This document shows positions 29,921 through 38,495 of a DNA stretch of 64,000 nt, piece after piece. The stretch is taken from the NCBI RefSeq assembly GCF_000719865.1, contig NZ_JOID01000017.1, positions 71,915 to 135,914 on the forward strand, written 5' to 3'. The notes under the pieces were generated by a model, which did no database searches, was not told where the DNA came from, and worked only from the letters and a program-made list of their open reading frames with translations. The stretch's first letter is position 1. The number at the start of each line of letters is the position of its first letter. The translations under genes and the position numbers were made by a program. Origin of the DNA: Streptomyces albus subsp. albus. Lineage in GTDB: Bacteria > Actinomycetota > Actinomycetes > Streptomycetales > Streptomycetaceae.

Positions 29921-32900
29921 CTAGGCCGCCAAGGTGGTGGGCTTGGCTGTCCGCTCCAGTTTGTTGAAGATGACCCTGAGGTCATCGAGCTCGTCACCCG
30001 TGAATAGGTCGTCCGGGCCACCGGGGGCAAGATCAGCGAATGAGTCCTCGTAGAGGTCGCCCAAGCCCAGGATTCCGCGCTTGGCCACCGTATCGATGAT
30101 CAGCGTCAGGAAGTCGAGCTGGCGGGAGTTGAGTTGCTTGCCCGTCACGAAGGTCTCGAATGCCTTCTGTGCCGCCTGCCGGTCCAGCCCGCACAGCCCA
30201 CGTACAAACACACCCAGGCCGACGGAAGACCGCACCTCGTCCAAGTCTTCGGGCGAGGCGATGGCTTCTGCGAGGAAGATCTGCTCCAGGCCCGAGAGAT
30301 CGAACTGAGTGATCTGTTCATTGAGACGCAGCTTGCGCACCACCGGCTGGTCCTCATGACGCAGGAGGTAGGCCCGGGCCTTCTGCTTGAAGCGCTGCTC
30401 GTCCGTGCCCTGGGGCATCCCCTGGATCTCGGCCTCGGTGATTTCGCCGAGGGTGTCGGCGAAGTCGGTGTAGACGACCTTCCGCTTGACCTTGGGATCG
30501 GTGAGACGGGCCAGTCGGCGCATACGGCGCCGCATGTCCTCCAGCAGCGGGAGTGTGACGCCGTCCCACCATTCATCGCCCGCCACCGCTTCCAGCAGCT
30601 CGGCCTGTTCGCCGACCGCCGGGATGTTGGTCTTGGTGAGCAAGTTGGAAGCGATGTCCTGGATCTTCGCGCGCAGCTTGGCGAACTCCTTGCTGCCTTC
30701 CAGCGCGGCGAGCTGGAGACCGTACGCCATCAGGTCGAACCGCTTGGCCTCCTCGCCCGTCTCCTCGTCGTCCGGGCGGAACTCGCTGGGCAGTCCGAGC
30801 AGGTGGTCACGGATCGCGGTGTCCGCGTCGTCGTCCACCCGGTGCCAGCTGCCGAAGTCACTGAAGACCTCGACCTCCCGGCGGTGCGGGCGGACCAAGA
30901 AGTTGTCCAGGTTCATGCCGGTGATGGTGTGGTGCAGCCGGTGAGCCAGCGACCAGCGGATCTCCGCCTCGGTGCCGATCGCGTCGGGGCCGGCGTCCCG
31001 TGCGGGATCGGGCTGGTGCCGCTTGTCCAGGACCCGGACGAGATCGAGCTGGCGCTGGAGGAGCTTTTCGGTGAGGGTGGCAGCCCTGCGCCCCTCTGAC
31101 CTGTCGAGCTGGCTGTTGAAGAAGTCAATGTTGCCGCAGAAGTCGAAGACGTAGAAGTTCTTCTTGTTGTGGTCGAGGTTGTCGGGGTCGGGGCCGTACA
31201 GGGCGGGACGCAGTCGGGTGCCGCGGCCGATCATCTGCCAGAACTTGGTCTTGGAGAAGACCGGCTTGGCGAAGACCAGGTTCACCACTTCGGGCACGTC
31301 GATGCCGGTGTCGAGCATGTCGACGGAGATGGCGATGTCCGGGGCGTTTGGCGGGTTCTTCGGGTTGGAGAAGTCGTCGATGAGGGACTGGGCGTACGTT
31401 TCCTTGTACGTGATCACGCGCGCCGTGTGGCCGGCACCCTGCCGGTAGTTCTCGTTGTAGCGCTCCTCGATGTAGCGGGCGTGGTCGTTGTTCTTCGCGA
31501 AGATGATCGTCTTGCCGAGCCGATCGCCGCCCTCGACGCGGTGGCCGCGCGTCATCAGCGTCTCCAGCATCTTGTCCACCGTGTCCTCGTTAAAGAGGAA
31601 CTTGTTCATCTCGTGCCGACCCACCGCGTCCGGGATGTCACCGTCCTCGGTCCACTCCTTGGCATCCCACTCGGCCTTCTCCTCCTCCGAGAGGTCGTCG
31701 TACCGAATGCCCTGCTCCATGAACTTCAGCGGCACCTTCACCGCCTTGGGGAGGACGAGGTAACCCTCGGCGGCGGCTTCATGGAGGTCGTAGGAGTCGG
31801 TCGGCACCCCGTCCTCCATGGCGAACAGCTTGTACGTGTTGTGGTCGATCTCGTCCTTGGGCGTGGCGGTCAGGCCGAGCAGCAGTGAGTCGAAGTAGCG
31901 GAACAGCTCGCCGTACTTGGCGTATACGGAGCGGTGAGCCTCGTCGATGATGATCAGGTCGAAGTAGCCGGGCCCGAAGCGGCGGCGGCCCGCGCCATCG
32001 GTGACGTTGATCTGCTTCATCATCGTCTGGTACGTGGAGAGGTAGACGCGGGCCGCGGCGGCCTTGTCGTCGAGGAGGCTGGCGGCGGGGGTGTTCGGCA
32101 GGTTCTCCTTGAACGCCTTCATCGCCTGGGTGACCAGCGCCTGCCGGTCTGCAAGAAACAGCACCTTCTGCGCCCAGCCCGCCTTCATCAGCTGGTCCAC
32201 GAGGGCCACGGTGGTGCGGGTCTTGCCGGTGCCGGTCGCCATGACGAGTAGCGCCTGACGGCCCCGGTCCCGCTCGAAGGTCTCGCCCACCCGCTTGATC
32301 GCCCGGAGTTGGTAGGGGCGGCCGGCGATCTTCTCGTTCACCGGCGTGGCCGTTAGGGAGAGGCGTCCGGCGCGCTGGCGAATGTGCCAGTGCAGCTCGT
32401 CCTTGGTGAAGAAGCCCTGCACCTGGCGGGGCGGGTAGCCAAGACCGTCGTCCCAGAGGTAGGTCTCGTACCCGTTGCTGTAGAAGATCACCGGGCGGCG
32501 GTTGAACTGCTTCTCGAGGGCGTCGGCGTACAGCTTCGCCTGCTGCTGCCCGTCGCGAGCGTCCCGCTGGGTCCGTTTGGCCTCGACGACGGCGAGGGGC
32601 TTGCCGTCGTCGCCCCAGAGCACGTAGTCGACGAACCCCTTGCCCGTCTTGGTGGGCATCCCGGTTGCTATCGGGTACTCGGTGTCCTTTCCCCGGGTGA
32701 GGAGGTCCCAGCCCGCTTCCTTGAGGAGCAGGTCGATGAAGGCGTCCCGGGTGGCCTGCTCGTCGTAGTCGTGGGTGTCCCGCACGGCCTGGTTGGCGGC
32801 CTTCGCGGCGGCGATCTGCGCTTTGAGCTCTTCGAGCTGCCGGGCGAGGTCCGCGTTCTGGGCCCGCTCGGCCGCGAGCTGCTCCGCCTGCTCCTTGAAG

Positions 32901-33517
32901 CGTGCCTCGTCCTCCGCCTCCTTGGCTTTGAGCTCGGCCTGCTTCAGCGCGCGGGCCTGTGGGGAGAGGGGGCGCGGTACGACGCCGGTGTCGAACTCCA
33001 GCCCGGCGGGCGGCAGCGCGGCGGCCTGGCGGGTGTAGGTACGGGCGAACCAGTAGAGGGAGTGGAACAGCTCCTTGACGCTGGCCTCGGCGACGGTCTT
33101 CGGAACCGGGGCGGCCTTGTGCACGGCGTTGTTGCCGTGCCGACGGATAAGGTCCATCTTGGCGTTGACCGTCGGCCCGACGAGCTGCCGGAAGCTCGGC
33201 TCGTGGAGCATCGCCGCGAGGTCTTTCTTGTAGGGCTCGCTGAGGCTGCTGTCCGTGTCGTACATCCAACGGGCCGTGATCTCGATGGCGCGTCGGGCGT
33301 AGAAGCAGGCGGCACGGGGATCGTGGTGGATCAACCGCTCGGCATGGATCGCTTCGTCGTAGAGGTCGGGCCACTCGGCGCGCAGGAAGGCGAAGTTACC
33401 GCCCGCCGTATGGCCGATGCTGTCGGCTGCGGCACGGTCGCGGGCGTGTTTGTCGTGACTGGCCTGGCCCTGGCCATCGCTCTTCTGGCCGCTCTCACCG
33501 TTCTGCTCGCTACCCAT
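29921..33517 (-). CDS. hsdR: Type I restriction enzyme subunit R
   Basis: 1198 residues from ATG 33517. Order: DUF4145-like N-terminal domain (~40-165), a charged coiled coil (~185-245), the endonuclease domain with D297, E312 and K314 (DYVLWGDDGKPLAVVEAKR), and a SF2 translocase with Walker A ATGTGKT (427-433), DEAH (525-528), LLGLTATP and the motif VI-like MIGRGTRLRP. A long EcoEI-type C-terminal region follows for contact with M/S. Together with HsdM and HsdS it would cleave DNA unmethylated at the target. Every catalytic motif is intact, so the system could be active. It follows hsdS after ~200 bases containing a hairpin. The start is the first ATG after the gap; the frame is open further upstream. 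Confidence 0.95.
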   Translation of the reverse strand: MGSEQNGESGQKSDGQGQASHDKHARDRAAADSIGHTAGGNFAFLRAEWPDLYDEAIHAERLIHHDPRAACFYARRAIEITARWMYDTDSSLSEPYKKDLAAMLHEPSFRQLVGPTVNAKMDLIRRHGNNAVHKAAPVPKTVAEASVKELFHSLYWFARTYTRQAAALPPAGLEFDTGVVPRPLSPQARALKQAELKAKEAEDEARFKEQAEQLAAERAQNADLARQLEELKAQIAAAKAANQAVRDTHDYDEQATRDAFIDLLLKEAGWDLLTRGKDTEYPIATGMPTKTGKGFVDYVLWGDDGKPLAVVEAKRTQRDARDGQQQAKLYADALEKQFNRRPVIFYSNGYETYLWDDGLGYPPRQVQGFFTKDELHWHIRQRAGRLSLTATPVNEKIAGRPYQLRAIKRVGETFERDRGRQALLVMATGTGKTRTTVALVDQLMKAGWAQKVLFLADRQALVTQAMKAFKENLPNTPAASLLDDKAAAARVYLSTYQTMMKQINVTDGAGRRRFGPGYFDLIIIDEAHRSVYAKYGELFRYFDSLLLGLTATPKDEIDHNTYKLFAMEDGVPTDSYDLHEAAAEGYLVLPKAVKVPLKFMEQGIRYDDLSEEEKAEWDAKEWTEDGDIPDAVGRHEMNKFLFNEDTVDKMLETLMTRGHRVEGGDRLGKTIIFAKNNDHARYIEERYNENYRQGAGHTARVITYKETYAQSLIDDFSNPKNPPNAPDIAISVDMLDTGIDVPEVVNLVFAKPVFSKTKFWQMIGRGTRLRPALYGPDPDNLDHNKKNFYVFDFCGNIDFFNSQLDRSEGRRAATLTEKLLQRQLDLVRVLDKRHQPDPARDAGPDAIGTEAEIRWSLAHRLHHTITGMNLDNFLVRPHRREVEVFSDFGSWHRVDDDADTAIRDHLLGLPSEFRPDDEETGEEAKRFDLMAYGLQLAALEGSKEFAKLRAKIQDIASNLLTKTNIPAVGEQAELLEAVAGDEWWDGVTLPLLEDMRRRMRRLARLTDPKVKRKVVYTDFADTLGEITEAEIQGMPQGTDEQRFKQKARAYLLRHEDQPVVRKLRLNEQITQFDLSGLEQIFLAEAIASPEDLDEVRSSVGLGVFVRGLCGLDRQAAQKAFETFVTGKQLNSRQLDFLTLIIDTVAKRGILGLGDLYEDSFADLAPGGPDDLFTGDELDDLRVIFNKLERTAKPTTLAA

Positions 33518-33633
33518 GGCGGTGCGGTGTCCCTCTCCCCTGTGGCGGCCCTGTCGTACAGGTCCGGGGCTCGGCGTCCCAGCCCGCACGAGGCCGACGT
33601 ATCGGTCCGTCTCCTACGGCAGAACCATCCGGA

Positions 33634-33655
33634 GGCCGGGCTCCCCTGCCCGGCC
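33634..33655 (-). terminator. Hairpin between hsdS and hsdR
   Basis: GGCCGGGC (33634-33641) pairs with GCCCGGCC (33648-33655) around a six-base loop, in the only real gap of the hsd locus. It could lower hsdR expression relative to the methylase genes. Confidence 0.5.
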
Positions 33656-33718
33656 GCACGGGCGGCTGTGGTGCTGGTGGTGCGATCGGTGTGATGCACC
33701 GCGAACGGCGAAAGCGGC

Positions 33719-34945
33719 TTACGCCGCGTCGCTTGGGGCTTCACTCTCCCAGAGAGTGCCGGAAAAGGCACGGCGCTGCAGGGAGGTGAAGAGTTCGTCG
33801 AGGGCTGCTAGGTGGATGCGGTGCGCTTGCTGATGTGCCTCCACCCTTTCGATCCGGGCACGGAACTCTCTCTGCTGCACGAGTGGCGGCATCGGGAGGG
33901 GAAAAGCGCCAAGTTGCGACTTGTTGATCGATGCGATGCCGGTCGTTTGCTTCGCGGTACGCAAGAAATAGTTCTTTCCATAATTCGACGAAATAACCCA
34001 GTTCAAGTAGACCGGGTCGACATCTTCACGATCCATCACTCGAACTCGGAACAGGTGATTTTGATGGATACACACCGGAAGCTCTCCACGCCACAGGGTT
34101 CCCCGTCCCAACTTGTCCGGGTCACCGCCCTCAGTCAGCAACAAGTCCTCCGACTGCAGCCTGAAACGTTCCAGTTCAGCCACCGATACGGAAATCTCCT
34201 TGACTGTCGAAAGGTTAAGCTTTCGATCTTGCACATTGACGACTGCCAAGTATGGAACGTTTTGGAGCTCCCCAATCGGCTCCTTGCGCCCTTTGGTAAT
34301 CCCTGATGCAATATTCGCGACGCTTGAAAGCGGAACCTTCTCAGCTACTTCAACAAGATTACCGAACATATTGAAGTAGATCGATCGCGCCAGGTCGTCG
34401 AGGAGGACGATGGCCTCCCGACGCTTGGCACGGACGGTATCCACCTGGTCGAGAACGGCGGCGATACGCTTTTGCTCCATGAAGGATGGCAAGCGCAAGA
34501 TCAATCCATCTAGATGCTCATTGCGAAGATTGTTGATATTCGCTCCGGCCGCCACATTGGCAACATGTCGCCGATATGAAGCAGTACGGAAAAAGTGCCC
34601 AAAATAGCGCGCGTCAACTCTTTCACACGGGCGAAGCACCTTACAAAAGGCCCCGAATGCACCGGCGAAATCTTCGGCGGCCTGCGCCGCCTTCCCGACT
34701 GCGGACAAACTGCCGCTTGACGCTGCGATCAGAACGTCACCTTGGCGAATCAGTTGCCGTTCTGCCACCTTCGCGGAAGGAACATAGACCAGATCATCGA
34801 ATGTAATCCCCGATTCTCCAATATTCCCTGCTCGGAGAATCGGGAGATACCCCGGGGTACTCTTCGAGGTGGCATCCGCCTTTCCGTATGTGACACCACG
34901 AATCTGCTCGCTAACGTCGCCGATACGGACCATGGACGCGCTCAC
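33719..34945 (-). CDS. hsdS: Type I restriction-modification specificity subunit
   Basis: 408 residues with two target-recognition domains, each followed by a conserved helix: TRD1 (~1-150) then FMEQKRIAAVLDQVDTVRAKRREA, and TRD2 (~205-345) then LVQQREFRARIERVEAHQQAHR. The two helices set the spacing of a bipartite target. GTG 34945 overlaps the hsdM stop in a GTGA. The DNA, especially about 33.9-34.9 kb, is visibly more AT-rich than its neighbours, as expected for exchangeable recognition genes. Confidence 0.95.
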   Translation of the reverse strand: MSASMVRIGDVSEQIRGVTYGKADATSKSTPGYLPILRAGNIGESGITFDDLVYVPSAKVAERQLIRQGDVLIAASSGSLSAVGKAAQAAEDFAGAFGAFCKVLRPCERVDARYFGHFFRTASYRRHVANVAAGANINNLRNEHLDGLILRLPSFMEQKRIAAVLDQVDTVRAKRREAIVLLDDLARSIYFNMFGNLVEVAEKVPLSSVANIASGITKGRKEPIGELQNVPYLAVVNVQDRKLNLSTVKEISVSVAELERFRLQSEDLLLTEGGDPDKLGRGTLWRGELPVCIHQNHLFRVRVMDREDVDPVYLNWVISSNYGKNYFLRTAKQTTGIASINKSQLGAFPLPMPPLVQQREFRARIERVEAHQQAHRIHLAALDELFTSLQRRAFSGTLWESEAPSDAA

Positions 34946-36462
34946 GCCAGCATCCCCTTTAGCTCCGCCGTTCCTTTGGCGATCTCCTCGTTCAACTGAT
35001 CTAGGTCCGCCAGGATTTCCTTCGGCGTCCGCGTCACGACTTCCTCATGGACGATCTCCTTGTAGCGGTTCAGGGAGAGGTCGTAGCCCTGGGCTGCGAT
35101 GTCCGTCTTGGGTACGCAGAAGCTCTGCTCGGTCCTGGCCCGGTTCCTCTCCGTGCCGTCTCGTTCCTGCCAGCGGGCCAGGACGTCCGGGAGGTTGTTC
35201 TTCAGGAGCTCGTCCGGCGTCAGCGGGTCGCCCTGCGGGCAGACGCCCAGGCGCTCCTCCACAAGCAGCGGGTTGCGCTTGTCGTCCAGGCTCAGTCCGT
35301 CCGCCTGCACGTCGTAGAACCAGATGTGGTCCGTGCCGCCCGAGTCCGTCTTCGTGAAGAACAGGATCGCCGTCGAGACACCGGCGTACGGCTTGAAGAC
35401 CCCGCTCGGGAGCTTGACCACCGCCTGGAGCTGCTGTTCCTCCACCAGGATGCGGCGCAGTTCCTTGTGCGCCTTGGTCGAACCGAACAGCACACCGTCC
35501 GGGACGATGACGGCGGCCCGGCCACCGGGCTTCAGGAGCCGCAAGAACAGAGCCAGGAACAGCAGTTCCGTCTTCTTCGTCTTGACGATGCGCTGGAGGT
35601 CCACCGCCGTGGACTCATAGTCCAGGCTCCCCGCGAAGGGCGGATTCGCCAGGATCAGGGAGTAGCGCTCGGCCTCGCCGGCCGCGTTCTCCGCGAGCGA
35701 GTCACGGTAACGGATGTCCGGGTTCTCGATGCCGTGCAGAAGCATGTTCATCGAGCCGATGCGGAGCATCGTGGAGTCGAAGTCGAAGCCGTGGAACATC
35801 GACTCGTTGAAGTGCTTGCGCTGCTCCCCTCCGAGCAGCGCTTCGCGGTGCACCCGCCGCACGTACGACGCCGCCTGCACCAGGAAGCCCGCCGTGCCGC
35901 ACGCCGGGTCGCAGATCTCGTCACGCGGCCCCGGCTGGGTCATCTCGACCATCAGGTCGATGATGTGGCGCGGCGTGCGGAACTGTCCGTTCTGGCCTGA
36001 TGTGGCGATCTTCGCGAGCAGGTACTCGTAGATGTCGCCCTTGGTGTCGCTGCTGTCCATGGAGATGTCGTCGAGCAGATCGACGACCTTCGCCAGAAGG
36101 TTGGGCCCCGGGATCGTGAACCGGGCGTCCTTCATATGGTGGGAGTACGTCGATTCTTCCCCGCCCATGCGACGCAGGTACGGGAAGACGCCGTCGGCGA
36201 CGAGCCCGTACATGATCTCGGGGTCCTTGACCTTGAAGTTCTGCCAGCGCAGATCCTGCTGGTCGTCCGAGAAGAATGGGTCCGGGTCGGGCTTGCCCGT
36301 TGCCGTCGCCTTGCGGTCCTTGCGGGTCTGGATCTCGTCCAGCCGCTTGATGAAGAGCAGGTACGTGATCTGCTCCATCACCTCCAGCGGATTCGAGATG
36401 CCACCCGACCAGAACGCGTCCCAGACGCGCCCCACCTTGCTCTTCAGCTCGCCCGTAATCAC
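34942..36462 (-). CDS. hsdM: Type I restriction-modification N6-adenine methyltransferase subunit
   Basis: 506 residues from GTG 36462 (ITGELKSKVGRVWDAFW), with AGGA seven bases upstream. The N-terminal helical HsdM domain precedes the methylase core: SAM motif I DPACGTAGFL (185-194) and catalytic NPPF (273-276 in LANPPFAGSL). TATSGQ-like ATSGQNGQFRTPRHI precedes motif I as in other HsdM. First gene of hsdM-hsdS-hsdR; the frame is open to 36843 upstream but that extension is not family-like. Confidence 0.95.
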   Translation of the reverse strand: MITGELKSKVGRVWDAFWSGGISNPLEVMEQITYLLFIKRLDEIQTRKDRKATATGKPDPDPFFSDDQQDLRWQNFKVKDPEIMYGLVADGVFPYLRRMGGEESTYSHHMKDARFTIPGPNLLAKVVDLLDDISMDSSDTKGDIYEYLLAKIATSGQNGQFRTPRHIIDLMVEMTQPGPRDEICDPACGTAGFLVQAASYVRRVHREALLGGEQRKHFNESMFHGFDFDSTMLRIGSMNMLLHGIENPDIRYRDSLAENAAGEAERYSLILANPPFAGSLDYESTAVDLQRIVKTKKTELLFLALFLRLLKPGGRAAVIVPDGVLFGSTKAHKELRRILVEEQQLQAVVKLPSGVFKPYAGVSTAILFFTKTDSGGTDHIWFYDVQADGLSLDDKRNPLLVEERLGVCPQGDPLTPDELLKNNLPDVLARWQERDGTERNRARTEQSFCVPKTDIAAQGYDLSLNRYKEIVHEEVVTRTPKEILADLDQLNEEIAKGTAELKGMLA

Positions 36463-36677
36463 ACAGAGGATCCTACGGCCCCCGAACCTCGCGCCATCCA
36501 GACTTGACAGGTTCGAGACCCCACCGCCTGGCGCCTCAGACGTCGGACTCCGCGCACACCATCTTGCTCGGCCCAGCAACCCCCAGCCTCGCCGTCGCGC
36601 CAGGCTCCCTGGGCGGCGTTTCTCGGCCTCGCCCGTCAAGGTTGGCCGAAACTGATACCACGCAACGTGTCCTCGAC

Positions 36678-36707
36678 TTGACCGACCGTAGCCGTTGTCG
36701 GCAGGAT
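36678..36707 (+). promoter_or_regulatory. Candidate promoter for the DUF3800 gene
   Basis: TTGACC (36678-36683), an 18-base spacer and CAGGAT (36702-36707) point rightward. The predicted start near 36714 gives a leader of about 85 bases containing two hairpins. Confidence 0.5.
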
Positions 36708-36750
36708 CGGGCTCAGCAAGCAAAAAACCGCGCATATGGCTGCGCAGACC

Positions 36751-36780
36751 CTGTGGCCGTCCCTTCGGGGGCGGCCACAG
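36751..36780 (+). terminator. UUCG hairpin with U-run in the DUF3800 leader
   Basis: CTGTGGCCGTCCC (36751-36763) pairs along its whole length (one T-G wobble) with 36768-36780 around a TTCG tetraloop, and TTTT follows at 36786-36789. This is an intrinsic-terminator geometry, rare in GC-rich Streptomyces DNA, yet it lies between a promoter and the gene's ribosome site (GGGAGG 36791-36796). A second hairpin (36730-36734 with 36741-36745) lies just upstream. Attenuation or a short terminated RNA are both possible. Confidence 0.6.
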
Positions 36781-36800
36781 ACGTGTTTTCGGGAGGTTCG

Positions 36801-37739
36801 GTGCATCTGTGCTACATCGACGAGGCGGGCAACGGGCAGACACTCACCCCTATGAGGCCTGACGCTCCGCCGGTCCTCGTCGTCGGCGGATTCACCGTGC
36901 CACGAGCCCAGGTAAGGTCCCTCACCTGGGCCTTTCTCGACATCAAGAAGCACTACCGGCCGCAGCTGCGGAACGCGGACCAGCTCTCAGAGGTGATCCA
37001 GCACGAGATCAAGGGCTCGGACGTCCGCAAGAACCTCCGTGCGGGCAACCACAGTTGGCGACGCGCGGCCATGGAGCTGGTGGCTTCGCTGCTCGACATA
37101 CTGGAATCCCACGAAGCCCGCATCCTCGCCCGCGTGTGGATCAAAGAGGAAGGGCTGGCATTCGACGAGTCCGGGGTGTATCCGGCCTCCGTCGCCGCGC
37201 TGAACGAGACCTTCCAGGCGCAGCTCGCCCATGAGCACTCGCGCGGCATGATGGTCCTCGACAGCCGCACGAAGGTGAAGAACGCTCCCAACGTGCACTG
37301 CGTGACCACCCGCAAGTACCGCACGGGTGGTGACAGCCTCCGCGGGGTCATCGAGTCGCCGGTCTTCGGCCACAGCGACACCCACACGCTCCTCCAGCTC
37401 GCCGATCTCGTGGTGTCCTCCCTACTGTTCCCCATCGCGTGCCACGCCTACCTGGCCGACGTGACGTGGAACGTGCACTGCGACGACGCTTACCGGCCAT
37501 TGCGGGAGCAGTTCGGGCGGCAGCTGAAGAAGCTGCAGTTCCGGTACCAGGACCCCGTGGGGAAGTGGCGCGGCGGGATCGTCGTGTCCGACCGCCGGAC
37601 GCAGGAGCCGTCCAGCCTGATGTTCGGACCCAAGAAGACGGTCACTATGCCGGCTACTGCAATCCCGGGGCAGCTGGGAGCTCCGTCCCCCGAGCGGCGC
37701 GAGGCCGAGCCGGACGGCGGTTTGCCGCTTCTCCCGTAA
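36801..37739 (+). CDS. DUF3800 domain protein
   Basis: 312 residues from GTG 36801, with GGGAGG four bases upstream. It starts with HLCYIDEAGNGQTL, the acidic opening strand typical of DUF3800 (an RNase H-like fold with suspected metal-binding Asp/Glu). Other acidic positions occur in MMVLDSRTK and GHSDTHTLLQLADLV. These genes recur in defence and mobile regions, and this one lies divergently from a complete type I RM system. The function is undemonstrated; nuclease activity is an inference. Its 3' end overlaps the convergent HATPase gene by 86 bases. Confidence 0.8.
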   Translation: MHLCYIDEAGNGQTLTPMRPDAPPVLVVGGFTVPRAQVRSLTWAFLDIKKHYRPQLRNADQLSEVIQHEIKGSDVRKNLRAGNHSWRRAAMELVASLLDILESHEARILARVWIKEEGLAFDESGVYPASVAALNETFQAQLAHEHSRGMMVLDSRTKVKNAPNVHCVTTRKYRTGGDSLRGVIESPVFGHSDTHTLLQLADLVVSSLLFPIACHAYLADVTWNVHCDDAYRPLREQFGRQLKKLQFRYQDPVGKWRGGIVVSDRRTQEPSSLMFGPKKTVTMPATAIPGQLGAPSPERREAEPDGGLPLLP

Positions 37740-38238
37740 CGGGACGACCCCCGATACGGGCGACACACTGGCAGCCTGCCCCGCCCGGCCTCCCGAACTC
37801 CTCCCTGCCGCCCGTTCCGCCGGGTTCAGCCGCCCGGCTGAACGAGAGTCCCGCGATTACGGAGGTTCCGCGTGTGGGGCGGGGGCGGACGGTCCAGGCT
37901 GTGGCGAGGCTGTCGACGAGGAGGAGGCCCCGGCCACTCTCGGAGTTCGCGTCCGGGTGGGTCAGTGTTGGCTTGCCCGTTCCCGGGTCGGAGACGGCGA
38001 GCCAGTAGTGACCGTCGGCCGGCCACAGGACGAGTTCGATCAGCTCCTCTTCCTCCCGGCAGGCGCCGTGGCGGATGGCGTTGGTGACCAGCTCGGAGGT
38101 CAACAGGCCGAGGTCGTCGCCGAGGTGGGGCCGAAGGGCCTGCGGCAGCGATGCGGCGACGGCGTGCCGGGCGTGCTGTACGGAGGTGGGGTGGGCCGGG
38201 AAGCGCCAGTGAGCGGGTACGAGGGGGATCTCGGGCAT
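37654..38238 (-). CDS. HATPase_c anti-sigma-factor-like regulatory protein
   Basis: About 194 residues from ATG 38238 (PEIPLVPAHWRF). RsbW-type histidine-kinase-like ATPase: the N box is LLTSELVTNAIRHG, G1 is LAVSDPGTGKP and G2 is SGRGLLLVDSLA. It has no sensor or dimerisation domain. The domain ends near SVIAGLSF; the last ~60 residues are Gly/Arg-rich and run into the DUF3800 gene on the other strand, so the true stop may be a worn, read-through version. It is divergent from an XRE/DUF5753 gene, the common WhiJ-type arrangement. A damaged copy lies at 43311-43513. Confidence 0.85.
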   Translation of the reverse strand: MPEIPLVPAHWRFPAHPTSVQHARHAVAASLPQALRPHLGDDLGLLTSELVTNAIRHGACREEEELIELVLWPADGHYWLAVSDPGTGKPTLTHPDANSESGRGLLLVDSLATAWTVRPRPTRGTSVIAGLSFSRAAEPGGTGGREEFGRPGGAGCQCVARIGGRPVTGEAANRRPARPRAARGTELPAAPGLQ

Positions 38239-38395
38239 GGCGAACTCCAGTGCTCTGTCACGGGTTTGGGGTCGCCGGTGGCCTACCGCCCTGGTCGCGG
38301 GCACACCCGCCCCAGGGCAGGCGGGCATGCTCGCGCGGTGCGCTTCCGGCGTTGCGGTGTGTAACTTGCGCGTGACCCGACGCTAGCGACCTCTT

Positions 38396-38431
38396 GTGGC
38401 ACGACGCCACCAATTCTTTGGCAAATTGCCA
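38396..38431. promoter_or_regulatory. Two tandem dyads between the HATPase and XRE genes
   Basis: GTGGC-N5-GCCAC (38396-38410) and TGGCA-AAT-TGCCA (38419-38431) share TGGC/GCCA half-sites, and their centres are 22 bp apart, two helical turns. The location in the divergent gap makes them the likely operator of the adjacent XRE regulator. Confidence 0.55.
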
Positions 38432-38495
38432 CGATCGAGTTTGGAGCAAGGGTGAGAAGCGCGGCAGACTGACGGAGCCGGGCAGAGAGGACAGC

